Below, in pieces: positions 1-7,105 of a stretch of DNA of 11,849 nucleotides (position 1 is its first letter; each line of letters starts with the position of its first letter). The position numbers were made by a program, and so were the translations under genes. The notes under the pieces are model-generated. The model saw nothing but the letters and a program-made list of their open reading frames with translations, searched no databases and had not been told where the DNA came from. Origin of the DNA: an uncultured Oscillospiraceae bacterium (GTDB lineage: Bacteria; Bacillota; Clostridia; Oscillospirales; Oscillospiraceae); NCBI GenBank assembly GCA_947627085.1, contig CANQUO010000053.1:1-11849 (forward strand), given 5' to 3'.

Positions 1-738
1 CGCGACACGGGCCTGCGCCGGTTCCGCGAGGTCATCGACGTGCGCGGCCGAAAGTGCGGCAAGTCCACCGAGACCGATGCCACGGAGCCTACGGATAGCG
101 AGGCTACCGAGCCCACCGAGGCCACGAAGCCCACGGACACCGAGCCTCCCGAGACCAAGCCCGCTGACACCCAGCCCCCGGAGACTAAACCCCAGGCCAC
201 AGAGCCTCCGGCCACAAATCCCCCGGCAACGGAGCCTCCCGCCACTGAGCCGAGTGAGAGCCATCCACCTCTTGGCCCCGGCTTCCAGCTCGGGCCGGGC
301 GGTATAATCACCCCCGGCGGTAACGGCGGAGGGGAAACGCAGGACGTGCCGGTGACCGACGCTGGAGATTTGGTCGACAAGCTGACCGCCATTTGCGAGG
401 GCATCGTATCCGAAGCATGCTTTACGGAATCGCTGAGGAACTCAGGCTCCTTCACCAACTATTTTGGCGGAAAGGTCACCTACACCGAAGGTATGCGCGT
501 GGCGATGAACCTGCCCAGCTTCAACATCGATAAGCATGTAGTCATGCTCATAGAAGTCCCCGATGGTGAGGACGCCGCGGATTACGCGAAAAATCTCTAC
601 GCCAACGCTGATCCCAACTGGACGATTTGCGGCGGTCCCGCCGAGTCCGTCCAGTACGCCGTTAAGGACAGGCTTGTGCTTTTTGTAATGTCATCCACCG
701 AGATCGCGGACGCAGTTATCGCCGCGTTCAATGGCTGA
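1..738 (+). CDS. Secreted/surface protein with Thr-Glu-Pro linker and DUF4358-like C-terminal domain, 5' partial
   Basis: The frame is open to the window edge, so start and signal sequence are missing; a GTG at 40 is only an internal candidate. After a short basic stretch comes a linker of about 60 residues rich in Thr, Glu and Pro, with repeated TEPP/ATEPP units, then a Gly-rich segment, then a globular domain of about 120 residues. That domain is clearly paralogous to the next gene: shared LTAIC, a HVVxLI strand, NAxPxW.IC, AVKDxLxLFVM and a final IxAFN. Both carry Cys in the AIC and IC positions. The layout recalls DUF4358 lipoproteins, which from memory often sit beside MBOAT/DHHW genes; this is family recollection, not a search. 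The linker suggests the domain is held away from the membrane across the cell wall. It stops with TGA 29 bases before the next ATG, so the two are probably co-transcribed. Biochemical function unknown. Confidence 0.75.
   Translation, partial: RDTGLRRFREVIDVRGRKCGKSTETDATEPTDSEATEPTEATKPTDTEPPETKPADTQPPETKPQATEPPATNPPATEPPATEPSESHPPLGPGFQLGPGGIITPGGNGGGETQDVPVTDAGDLVDKLTAICEGIVSEACFTESLRNSGSFTNYFGGKVTYTEGMRVAMNLPSFNIDKHVVMLIEVPDGEDAADYAKNLYANADPNWTICGGPAESVQYAVKDRLVLFVMSSTEIADAVIAAFNG
76..258 (+). repeat. Thr-Glu-Pro-rich coding repeat (wall-spanning linker)
   Basis: The DNA encodes repeated TEPT, TEPP and ATEPP units, written as variants of acggagcct / ccggccaca. It is a degenerate in-frame tandem repeat inside the first gene. 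Pro/Thr-rich segments of this kind are extended linkers in many Gram-positive surface proteins. Unit number could vary between strains. Confidence 0.7.
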
Positions 739-767
739 GATAATCAAATCAAAAGGAGAAATGAAAA

Positions 768-1274
768 ATGAAAAAGGTAATCGCTTTGACACTGGCGCTT
801 GTGCTGGCGCTGGCTTTAGTGGCCTGCGGCGGCAACGGGGACAAGGGCGGCGCGACGTCGAACCTGACGGACGAGGAGCTTGTCGCAAAGCTCACCGCCA
901 TATGCGACGGCAAGACCGGGGAAATGCCCGTGGAGACCACCTCCTTTGCCGCTCTGCAGGAGAACGGCTTTGAGACAGACGGGCTCTTCAAGAACTGGTT
1001 CAACAACATGGACGTCCCCGCCGGCGCCAAAATCGCCGTCAACCAGCCCATAATGGGTCAGGCCCATGTGGTCCTGCTCATCCAGCCCGGCGAGGGCACC
1101 GACATTGAGAAGCTCAAGACCGACCTTGACTCCAACGCCAACCCCGGCTGGATGATCTGCATGACCGCCGACTCCGTGGGCTCCGCCGTGAAGGACGGCC
1201 TCATCCTCTTTGTCATGACCTCCAGCGAGCTGGGTCTTGACGCCCAGACCTTCATCGACGCCTTCAATGCCTGA
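768..1274 (+). CDS. DUF4358-like lipoprotein, tandem paralogue of the preceding gene
   Basis: A 168-residue lipoprotein. The start is the ATG at 768, with AAAGGAG about 10 bases upstream; the ATG at 761 would open a different frame and is not used. Residues 1-19 form a signal peptide (MKK, then a Leu/Ala core) ending in the lipobox LVAC, so Cys20 is the predicted lipidated residue. The mature domain aligns end to end with the C-terminal domain of the upstream gene, including LTAIC, FxNWF, HVVLLI, NANPGWMIC, AVKDGLILFVM and the terminal IDAFN, but it lacks the Thr-Glu-Pro linker. Apart from Cys20, its two Cys match the pair in the paralogue. The DUF4358 assignment rests on layout and neighbours (MBOAT and DHHW downstream). 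It probably acts on the outer membrane face; an accessory role in surface acylation is inference only. Confidence 0.85.
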   Translation: MKKVIALTLALVLALALVACGGNGDKGGATSNLTDEELVAKLTAICDGKTGEMPVETTSFAALQENGFETDGLFKNWFNNMDVPAGAKIAVNQPIMGQAHVVLLIQPGEGTDIEKLKTDLDSNANPGWMICMTADSVGSAVKDGLILFVMTSSELGLDAQTFIDAFNA

Positions 1275-1298
1275 CCAAAACCCAAATAATCGCCGTAG

Positions 1299-1323
1299 GG
1301 GCGGGTTCCAAACCCGCCCTTTT
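1299..1323 (+). terminator. Rho-independent terminator, possibly also a REP-like palindrome
   Basis: A perfect 9-bp stem (GGGCGGGTT with AACCCGCCC) and a 3-base loop, followed by TTTT. It sits 25 bases after the lipoprotein stop and before the MBOAT ribosome binding site. The flanking text gtaggggcgggtt also resembles short dispersed palindromes common in GC-rich Clostridia. The T run is short, so termination may be partial and leave read-through into MBOAT. Confidence 0.65.
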
Positions 1324-1359
1324 CGATAATCCAAAAATCTTTGTTAGGGAGAGACGCCC

Positions 1360-2751
1360 ATGTTATTTTCGGGAGCCACATTCCTCTACGCGTTTTTGCC
1401 CATAGTTTTGCTCCTCTACGCCCTGGCGCCGGGGGTCAAGTGCAAAAACTACGTGCTTTTGATAGCCAGCCTCGTCTTTTACTTCTTCGGGGAGCCCATA
1501 TATGTGCTTTTGCTCATATTCTCCTCCATCTCGGACTGGCTCCACAGCATATACATAGAAAAGCACCGGGGCGAGAAAAAGGCGAAGATAGCCCTTATCT
1601 CCTCCATAGTCATAAACCTCGGTATGCTTGGCTTTTTCAAGTACACCGATTTTCTCATCGGCACGGTGAACGCCATTCTGGGCACCTCCATACCCAAGAC
1701 CGGCGTGCCGTTGCCCATCGGTATCAGCTTCTTCACCTTCCAGACCATGAGCTACACCATCGACGTCTACCGTGGCCGTGCACACGCCCAGCGAGACCTC
1801 GGGACTATGGCCACCTTCGTGTGCCTCTTCCCCCAGCTCATCGCCGGGCCCATCGTCAGGTATGTGGACGTGGCGGCGGAGCTGGAGGACAGAAAGCTCA
1901 CCCTTGAAAACATGGCCCTGGGCATCCGTCGCTTCGCCTTCGGACTGGGGAAAAAGGTGCTCATCGCCAATGTCATGGGGGAGCTTACACAGATATTCAG
2001 AGATTCCACCGACAAATCGGTGCTCTTTTACTGGCTCTATGCCCTGGCCTACGCGTTGCAGATATACTTCGACTTCTCCGGCTATTCGGATATGGCCATC
2101 GGCCTTGGGGCCATGTTCGGCTTTAAATTCCCGGAAAACTTCAACTACCCCTACATCTCAAAATCCATCACCGAGTTTTGGCGGCGCTGGCACATGACCT
2201 TGGGCGGCTGGTTCAGGGACTACGTCTACATCCCCTTAGGCGGCAACAGGACGACGAAGCTTAAGTGGCTTCGGAACATAGCCGTGGTGTGGATACTCAC
2301 CGGCGCGTGGCACGGGGCGGAGTGGAATTTCGTCCTCTGGGGCGTGATGTTCGGGGTGTTGCTGATCATCGAGAAGCTGTGGCTGGGGAAGGTCCTTGAA
2401 AAGATGCCCGCCTTCTTCTCGCACCTCTATGTCCTGTTTTTAGTGGTCCTCAGCTTTGTGGTCTTCAACGCCGCGGGGCTCAAGGGCGTTATCGCGGACA
2501 TCGGGGGACTCTTCGGCGCGGGGGGCATACCCCTTGTGAGCTCCGAGGCGGTCTATTACCTCAGAAGCTACGCCGTGGCCATAATCGTGGCCATTATCGG
2601 CGCCACGCCCATACCGAAAATGCTCTATAACAAGCTCGCCGAGTGGCCGAAGGCGGCTTTGGAGCCCATAGCCACGGCGGCGCTTATAATCGTCTCCACG
2701 GCGTTCATTATAAACGGGTCCTTCAATCCCTTTCTTTACTTCAGATTTTAA
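1360..2751 (+). CDS. MBOAT-family membrane O-acyltransferase (AlgI-like)
   Basis: A 463-residue polytopic membrane protein, close to the usual AlgI-type length. The ATG at 1360 follows AGGGAGAG with good spacing. Hallmarks in order: FYFFGEP near residue 47, LPIGISFFTFQ from residue 118, SYTIDVYRG at 131-139, PQLIAGPIVRY from 158, the amphipathic SITEFWRRWHMTLGGWFRD block with His278, and TGAWHGAEWNFVLWG with His318, which corresponds to the conserved catalytic His of the MBOAT family. The family moves acyl groups, usually acetyl, from a cytoplasmic donor to an extracytoplasmic sugar or polymer. The next gene starts 12 bases after the stop and encodes the DHHW partner, as in alginate-type O-acetylation pairs. 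The acceptor glycan is not identifiable here. DltB is less likely because no other dlt genes are present. Confidence 0.95.
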   Translation: MLFSGATFLYAFLPIVLLLYALAPGVKCKNYVLLIASLVFYFFGEPIYVLLLIFSSISDWLHSIYIEKHRGEKKAKIALISSIVINLGMLGFFKYTDFLIGTVNAILGTSIPKTGVPLPIGISFFTFQTMSYTIDVYRGRAHAQRDLGTMATFVCLFPQLIAGPIVRYVDVAAELEDRKLTLENMALGIRRFAFGLGKKVLIANVMGELTQIFRDSTDKSVLFYWLYALAYALQIYFDFSGYSDMAIGLGAMFGFKFPENFNYPYISKSITEFWRRWHMTLGGWFRDYVYIPLGGNRTTKLKWLRNIAVVWILTGAWHGAEWNFVLWGVMFGVLLIIEKLWLGKVLEKMPAFFSHLYVLFLVVLSFVVFNAAGLKGVIADIGGLFGAGGIPLVSSEAVYYLRSYAVAIIVAIIGATPIPKMLYNKLAEWPKAALEPIATAALIIVSTAFIINGSFNPFLYFRF

Positions 2752-2763
2752 GGGGGTACCGGC

Positions 2764-3879
2764 ATGAAGAAGATAAAATACATACTGACCGTCGCCTCCT
2801 TCGCCCTTGTGATCTTCGGTCTGGCCATAGCGAACCTCATAGTCCCCGACAGGGCCGTCAGCAACACCGAGCGCCGGGAGCTGGCCCAGGCCCCGGAGGT
2901 CTCGGCCAAGGCCGTATTCAACCGGGAGTTCTCCGACAAGCTGGAAAGCTACCTTCTGGACCAGTTCCCCCTGCGGGAGTCCTTCCGCCAGATAAACGCC
3001 GTCACACGGTTCTACGCCATGGGCCAGCTGGACTCAAACGGCATATGGATCGACGGCGACATGGTATACAAAACCGAGTCCGTCACCAACGAGAGCCAGA
3101 TAATGTACGCCTCTCAGCTTTATAATGCGGTCATAGACGCCTGTCTCAAGGACTGCAACGTCTACTGGTCCATCGTCCCGGACAAGAGCTTTTTTGCCCA
3201 GGACAGGGGCTACCCCCACATAGACTACGGCCGGCTAATCGAAATAATGACGGAAAACGTCCGGGGAGCTGAGTATATCGACATCACCGGCACCCTGGAC
3301 ATAAGCAAATATTACCGCACCGACACCCACTGGCTCCAGCCGGAGCTTTTCGACACGGTGAAGGCCCTTGGCGAGGGCATGGGCATCGGGGAATATCTTA
3401 CGGATAAGAGCGAATATACCCCCCACACCCTATCCCCCTTCTACGGCGTGTACCTGGGCCAGGCGGCGTTGCCCATAAAGCCCGACACCTTGACCTATCT
3501 CACGAGCCGGTATACGGACTCAGCCGTGGTCTCCTACATGTCCAACGCCGGCGTCATGGAGGAAAGCGACGAGGGGGTCTACACCCTCAGCAAATTTGAG
3601 GGCATGGACGGCTACGACGTGTTTTTGGGCGGCACTCAGCCCATAATCGAGATCGTGAATGAGGACGCCAAAACGGATAGGGAGCTCTACGTATTCCGGG
3701 ACTCCTTCGGCTCCTCCATCGTGCCCCTGTTCACCGGGGCCTACTCAAGGATAACCGTCATAGACCTTCGCTACGTGACCAGCCAGTTCCTGCCGAATTT
3801 CGTGGAATTTACCCCCGGCTCGGACGTTCTCTTCTTAAACTCCACCCTTGTGCTCAATACCGCCATGATCATGCGGTAA
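2764..3879 (+). CDS. DHHW-family protein (AlgX/AlgJ-like partner of the MBOAT acyltransferase)
   Basis: A 371-residue protein starting at ATG 2764, seven bases after an AAGGGGG ribosome binding site. Residues 1-26 form an uncleaved signal anchor or signal peptide (MKKIKYIL then a hydrophobic run), so the rest should be extracytoplasmic. The family signature appears as Asp187-Thr-His189-Trp190 in YRTDTHWLQP. A second SGNH-hydrolase-like motif, FRDSFGSS, has Asp313-Ser314, with Ser314 the likely nucleophile. This matches the DHHW / AlgX-N architecture, in which an outer-face SGNH-like domain finishes acyl transfer to a polysaccharide. The 12-base gap to MBOAT implies one transcript and a shared pathway. 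The acceptor and the acyl group remain unknown. Confidence 0.9.
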   Translation: MKKIKYILTVASFALVIFGLAIANLIVPDRAVSNTERRELAQAPEVSAKAVFNREFSDKLESYLLDQFPLRESFRQINAVTRFYAMGQLDSNGIWIDGDMVYKTESVTNESQIMYASQLYNAVIDACLKDCNVYWSIVPDKSFFAQDRGYPHIDYGRLIEIMTENVRGAEYIDITGTLDISKYYRTDTHWLQPELFDTVKALGEGMGIGEYLTDKSEYTPHTLSPFYGVYLGQAALPIKPDTLTYLTSRYTDSAVVSYMSNAGVMEESDEGVYTLSKFEGMDGYDVFLGGTQPIIEIVNEDAKTDRELYVFRDSFGSSIVPLFTGAYSRITVIDLRYVTSQFLPNFVEFTPGSDVLFLNSTLVLNTAMIMR

Positions 3880-3886
3880 GTTTTTT
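3859..3886 (+). terminator. Short terminator overlapping the DHHW stop codon
   Basis: ACCGC and GCGGT pair around the palindromic core ATGATCAT, with one bulged C, and are followed by AAG and TTTTTT. The right arm includes the first T of the TAA stop. The stem is short, so efficiency is uncertain, but its position at the end of the MBOAT-DHHW unit fits. Confidence 0.5.
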
Positions 3887-3926
3887 GGATTTTGGCGGTT
3901 TTGCTCTTGATTTTGAGAGCGAATTG

Positions 3927-3932
3927 TATAAT
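3927..3932 (+). promoter_or_regulatory. Candidate -10 box for the following lipoprotein gene
   Basis: A perfect TATAAT lies in an AT-rich gap 37 bases before the ATG at 3969. No clean -35 is present: TTGATT at 3907 gives a 14-base spacer and TTGCTC at 3901 gives 20. The promoter is therefore plausible but not canonical, and it may depend on an activator. Confidence 0.45.
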
Positions 3933-3954
3933 AATGTATCCATCATACTGAAAC

Positions 3955-3960
3955 AAGGAG
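3955..3960 (+). promoter_or_regulatory. Ribosome binding site that sets the start at 3969
   Basis: AAGGAG is placed 8 bases before ATG 3969. The longer reading from TTG 3885 has no such site and would put about 28 non-signal residues ahead of a perfect lipoprotein signal, so it is rejected. Confidence 0.8.
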
Positions 3961-3968
3961 CGACAAAC

Positions 3969-5375
3969 ATGAAAAGTATAGTCAATAAATTGCTCGCGGT
4001 CATGCTTGCCCTGGTCCTGGTCCTCTCCCTTGCCGCCTGCGGCGACAAGGAGAATAATGACAACGGCAAGGATACCGACGATCCCCACGCGGACAACATA
4101 AGCGATATCACACCCTCGAAGGACCCCGCCGGATATATATCCGCCGCCGCGTCGGCCACAATGGCGGACCTTGCGGAGCGCTACTCCGGCTCCCCCATCG
4201 CGGCCCTTTCGAAGCTTAGCGGCAGCTCCGGCTCCGCCACATTTAGCCTGAGCGCCAGCCAGGACGGCGAGACCGTGGCCCTTGGCGGGAACCTGGGCTT
4301 CGATATGGACGCCGGGAAGCTCCTTTTGGAGGCCTCCATCGGCTACATGGGCGAGAGCATCGACGCCGGCCTCTACCTTGACAAGGACTACCTGGGCGTG
4401 TCCGTCCCCATGCTCTTGGGCGAGGGGGCCTATTACGGCTTCGTGCCCCACGACCTCTACGATCAGGTCTCCGGGAGCGCCCTGGGGCAGTACATGGACG
4501 AGGAGAGCCTGGAGGCCTTCAAGGAGATCGACAAGATGCTGGAGTCCTTTTCCGGCATCGACCCCTCCGACATGGAGAAGTACTCAGAGGAGCTTGAGAA
4601 GCTCTTTCGTGACTTCGCCGCCTCCATTGAGCTTACGGCCAATGCCGACGGCGACGGTTGGGTGATCAGCGGCACGGTCACGGTGGACCAGATCGCCGAC
4701 CTCTATGAGGACATCATGGACGTGGTGCTGGACAGCTCCGCCCTCGGCGCCCTCTCCGACATCGCCGCCTCCTCCGGCGAGAGCGTGGACATTGAGGGCA
4801 TGCGCTCCCAGATAAGCGAGAGCCTTCAGGAGCTCCGGGACACCGGCGGGAAGCTCGACGTAAACTACTACATATCCGGCGATAAGCTTACGAAGATAGT
4901 CCTCGTCCCCCAGGGCGATAACGTCCCCGAGGGCAACAACATAACCGTGGACCTCGGCGATAAGATAACCGTTAGCGTCCTGAGCGAGGGCTCCGACACG
5001 GTGACGCTCACAAGCGAGGTCAAGTCTGACAAGGGGAGCTACAAGCACACTCTCACCATGACGGCCGACGGCGAGACCATGACTGTCGCCGCTGACTGGA
5101 CGGATAACCGCCTCGATCTCAGCATGACGACGAACGGCGAGACGCTTCTGAGCCTCACCGGGGACTTCGGGGTGTCGGAGGACGGCTTCTACCTCACCGG
5201 CGGTAAGCTCACGGCTGACGGCATGGACGGCGAGGCCCTCGGTCTTGAGGTGAAATACACCTCCGGCGGCACGGTGGAGACGCCCGCGAACCTTAACAAC
5301 ATCTTCACCATGAGCGAGCAGGAGCTCACAGACCTCATCCTCTCCATCGCCTCATTGGCCGGCCTAACGGAGTAA
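3969..5375 (+). CDS. Large acidic lipoprotein, function unknown
   Basis: A 468-residue lipoprotein when started at ATG 3969. Residues 1-23 form a signal peptide ending in LSLAAC, so Cys24 is the predicted lipid anchor; a polar Asp/Asn-rich spacer follows. The mature part is acidic and dominated by alternating beta-type segments, such as TFSLSAS, KLLLEASI, ELTANADGDGWVISGTVTV and TVTLTSEVKS, with a helical Glu/Lys-rich insertion around residues 175-220. This is the pattern of LolA/DUF6583-like ligand-binding lipoproteins of Clostridia, but I do not recognise the family with confidence. It has a likely promoter of its own and a terminator after it, so it is probably a single-gene unit. It has only the anchor Cys and no visible catalytic motif, so binding or scaffolding is more likely than catalysis. 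Confidence 0.85.
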   Translation: MKSIVNKLLAVMLALVLVLSLAACGDKENNDNGKDTDDPHADNISDITPSKDPAGYISAAASATMADLAERYSGSPIAALSKLSGSSGSATFSLSASQDGETVALGGNLGFDMDAGKLLLEASIGYMGESIDAGLYLDKDYLGVSVPMLLGEGAYYGFVPHDLYDQVSGSALGQYMDEESLEAFKEIDKMLESFSGIDPSDMEKYSEELEKLFRDFAASIELTANADGDGWVISGTVTVDQIADLYEDIMDVVLDSSALGALSDIAASSGESVDIEGMRSQISESLQELRDTGGKLDVNYYISGDKLTKIVLVPQGDNVPEGNNITVDLGDKITVSVLSEGSDTVTLTSEVKSDKGSYKHTLTMTADGETMTVAADWTDNRLDLSMTTNGETLLSLTGDFGVSEDGFYLTGGKLTADGMDGEALGLEVKYTSGGTVETPANLNNIFTMSEQELTDLILSIASLAGLTE

Positions 5376-5388
5376 TGGAGTAAGTGTT

Positions 5389-5427
5389 TTTCCCCGGTGA
5401 GCCACGGCCCGCCGGGGAAACTTTTTT
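5389..5427 (+). terminator. Rho-independent terminator of the 468-residue lipoprotein gene
   Basis: TTTCCCCGG pairs with CCGGGGAAA (9 bp) around a 14-base GC-rich loop, then C and six T. It lies 14 bases after the TAA. Confidence 0.85.
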
Positions 5428-5465
5428 AAATGAGGCTTATCGGCACATACTATGTTCATCGTGTT

Positions 5466-5487
5466 AATAAAAAGTAGACTTTTTATT
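5466..5487. repeat. AT-rich 10-bp inverted repeat
   Basis: AATAAAAAGT and ACTTTTTATT form a perfect inverted repeat around AG. It is the first of three palindromes packed between the terminator at 5427 and the next gene. It could form a weak hairpin on either strand. Confidence 0.6.
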
Positions 5488-5513
5488 GGAGAAGCGCCGC
5501 TGACCGCGTCGCT

Positions 5514-5540
5514 CTTTTTGGCGGCAAAGCCGCCAAAAAG
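5514..5540. terminator. 12-bp perfect hairpin with GC core and A/T flanks
   Basis: CTTTTTGGCGGC and GCCGCCAAAAAG pair perfectly around AAA. The A run precedes the core on one strand and the T run follows it on the other, so it would work best as a terminator for minus-strand transcripts. No minus-strand gene ends here, so a dispersed palindromic repeat is as likely. Confidence 0.55.
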
Positions 5541-5550
5541 ACGTCTCATA

Positions 5551-5619
5551 TGATTTTCTACGCGCTTTGCGCTATAAAAAGCAGACATTTTTCAAATGCC
5601 TGCTTTTTATAGAAAATCA
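5551..5619. repeat. Branched palindrome just before a ribosome binding site
   Basis: TGATTTTC (5551-5558) pairs with GAAAATCA (5612-5619). Further in, TATAAAAAGCAG (5573-5584) pairs with CTGCTTTTTATA (5600-5611), and CATTT pairs with AAATG at the tip. The left arm carries a separate insert, CGCGCTTTGCGC, that forms its own hairpin, so the fold is a three-way junction. It ends 4 bases before the AAGGAG of the next gene. It could be a 5' leader element, a bidirectional terminator or a mobile palindromic repeat. Confidence 0.65.
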
Positions 5620-5636
5620 GTATAAGGAGTGATAAA

Positions 5637-6788
5637 ATGAAAAAATTTACAGCGCTGGCGCTTGTTCTGGCCCTCACCCTGTCCCTGGGCGGCTGTGCCC
5701 TGATGATCGGCAACGCTGGCGAGAGCCCGTCTCCCACGGATAAGAGCTCCGTGCAGTCGGACCCCTCCGGGTCCTCCCTCCCCTCAGAGCCGCCGGCGTC
5801 CTCCGCTCCCTCCGTGCCGGAGGGTGGGCAGTCGGAGCCCTCCGAGCCCGTGGAGGAAAATAATAACACCGCCCTCATCGCCGCCTTTGAAAAGGCCCTG
5901 GAGAGTCTTGACGCCATCGAGACGCCCCTTGATCGCCTTCCCGAGTTCTACACAGCCTCCGGGACCATGACATATGTGGACGACGACGGTGTGGAGCACA
6001 CCCCCTCCCCCATCGCCTTCCAGCGGGGCAGCGACACCGTGGCGTTCTCCGCCCCGGAAAAGTGGGGCGACGGCCGGCTTCACGTTATTGATACCGGCGG
6101 CATCGAACAGCTTAAGGACGCGGCGGAGCCCTACCTTGAGGCAATGGAGCTCACGGCCCTGCCCGACGGCAAGGGCTTCACCGCCACGGTCCCCGGGTCT
6201 GAGATGGTGGGGCTCCTTTCCGACCTTACCGAGGCCCTGCCGGTTATACCCTTTTTGTACGCCGCGATCTCCGGCGACGAGCGTGGCCTTGACCCGGAGA
6301 GCGCCCTTAAGGCCCTTGAAGGCGGGGAATTTTCTGTCACCTTCACCGTCACCGGCGGGGTGCTTACCGGCATCGACGTGGCGGGGAGCGCGGACGCGGT
6401 CATCAAATACGAGGACAGCGCCGTCTCCATCGAGATCGGGAAGTTAGGGTCGCTTACGGTGGAGCTTCGTGACGGCATACACGCCGAGGGCGAGCTCAGC
6501 TACGGCGACGGCACCAAGCTGAGCTTAGATGTTGGCGACGACGGGTCACTCAGCTATATCCACTACTCCACCGACGTCACCGGCCTTGCGGTGGAGGGGC
6601 AGTATGATTTCGGAAAACTCACCTTCACCGGCTACGCCCTCACGGGCAACCGGGGCGATAAGTACGATCTGGACCTTGATATCTCCGATGAGACTGATGT
6701 GCCCCTTGACATCGTGGTGCTCACGGAGCTGAGCCGTCAGGAGCTGGCCGCGCTCTGGCAAAAGCTCGGCTCAGGTGAGGAAAATTGA
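5637..6788 (+). CDS. Lipoprotein with Ser/Pro/Glu-rich linker, function unknown
   Basis: A 383-residue lipoprotein. ATG 5637 follows AAGGAG by 7 bases. Residues 1-19 are a signal peptide ending in LGGC, with Cys20 the predicted lipid anchor. Residues about 28-75 form a low-complexity Ser/Pro/Glu linker, followed by a helix (NNTALIAAFEKALESLDAI) and then a beta-rich domain that runs to the end. The overall plan (lipobox, polar linker, long beta-rich acidic body) resembles the preceding lipoprotein, and the strands FSVTFTVTGG and HAEGELSYGDG recall LolA-type sheets, but I see no clear sequence identity between the two. No catalytic motif is visible. Its stop overlaps the start of the GIY-YIG gene, so the two share a transcript. 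Confidence 0.85.
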   Translation: MKKFTALALVLALTLSLGGCALMIGNAGESPSPTDKSSVQSDPSGSSLPSEPPASSAPSVPEGGQSEPSEPVEENNNTALIAAFEKALESLDAIETPLDRLPEFYTASGTMTYVDDDGVEHTPSPIAFQRGSDTVAFSAPEKWGDGRLHVIDTGGIEQLKDAAEPYLEAMELTALPDGKGFTATVPGSEMVGLLSDLTEALPVIPFLYAAISGDERGLDPESALKALEGGEFSVTFTVTGGVLTGIDVAGSADAVIKYEDSAVSIEIGKLGSLTVELRDGIHAEGELSYGDGTKLSLDVGDDGSLSYIHYSTDVTGLAVEGQYDFGKLTFTGYALTGNRGDKYDLDLDISDETDVPLDIVVLTELSRQELAALWQKLGSGEEN

Positions 6789-7045
6789 ATTCGTGGCGCG
6801 TCTATATCCTCCGGTGCGGCGACGGGAGCCTCTATACCGGGGTGACGAATGACCTTGAACGGCGCCTCAAGGCCCATAACTCGGGCCGGGGCGCCAAATA
6901 TACCCGCTCCCACGGCCCCGTGGAGCTTGCCTACTCAGAGCCCGCTTTTGATAAGTCCTCCGCCCTTAAAAGGGAGCTGGAGATAAAGGGACTTACGAGA
7001 GAACAGAAATTAAAGCTTATAGCGACAAAGCCCGCTCAGACCTGA
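6785..7045 (+). CDS. Small GIY-YIG nuclease-domain protein (UPF0213/YhbQ-like)
   Basis: An 86-residue stand-alone GIY-YIG domain. The motif reads VYILRCGDGSLYTG, with Tyr7, Tyr17 and Gly19, then NDLERRLKAHN (Arg26/Arg27) and ALKRELEIK, in which Glu64 is the metal-binding Glu of the family. All expected catalytic positions are present, and the length is normal for the COG2827 single-domain group. The start is TTG 6785, preceded by AGGTGAGG; it overlaps the previous stop as TTGA, which implies coupled translation. The family has DNA-nuclease ancestry, but the physiological role of the small bacterial members is poorly defined. It is probably cytoplasmic. Its link to a secreted lipoprotein may be only positional. 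Confidence 0.9.
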   Translation: MNSWRVYILRCGDGSLYTGVTNDLERRLKAHNSGRGAKYTRSHGPVELAYSEPAFDKSSALKRELEIKGLTREQKLKLIATKPAQT

Positions 7046-7054
7046 GCGGGCTTT
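7027..7054 (+). terminator. Terminator overlapping the end of the GIY-YIG gene
   Basis: AAAGCCCGCTCAG and CTGAGCGGGCTTT are perfect inverted repeats only 2 bases apart; realistically this is a 12-bp stem with a 4-base loop. The left arm is coding and the TGA lies in the right arm. The T tract is short, but the A/T arms work in both directions. Confidence 0.75.
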
Positions 7055-7060
7055 CAGCCT

Positions 7061-7089
7061 GTCGAAAAAGGCCTGCGGCCTTTTCCGAC
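7061..7089. repeat. Imperfect hairpin with GGCC core
   Basis: GTCGAAAAAGGCC pairs with GGCCTTTTCCGAC around TGC, with one mismatch. It shares the words AAAAAGGCCTGCGG with the next palindrome, so the two are probably copies of one repeat type. Confidence 0.65.
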
Positions 7090-7105
7090 AAAGGGGAACG
7101 TGCGG

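Noticed and set aside
1341..1907. Alternative 188-codon frame over the MBOAT gene
   Set aside because: The text is rich in His, Arg and Pro without membrane segments. The overlapping MBOAT frame has all family motifs.
3885..3968. 28-residue N-terminal extension of the 468-residue lipoprotein from TTG 3885
   Set aside because: No ribosome binding site. It would bury a perfect lipoprotein signal peptide inside the protein, and it overlaps the terminator and the -10 box. ATG 3969 has AAGGAG at the right distance.
5364..5588. 74-codon minus-strand frame over the intergenic palindromes
   Set aside because: It consists mostly of palindrome sequence translated by chance, with no start signal.
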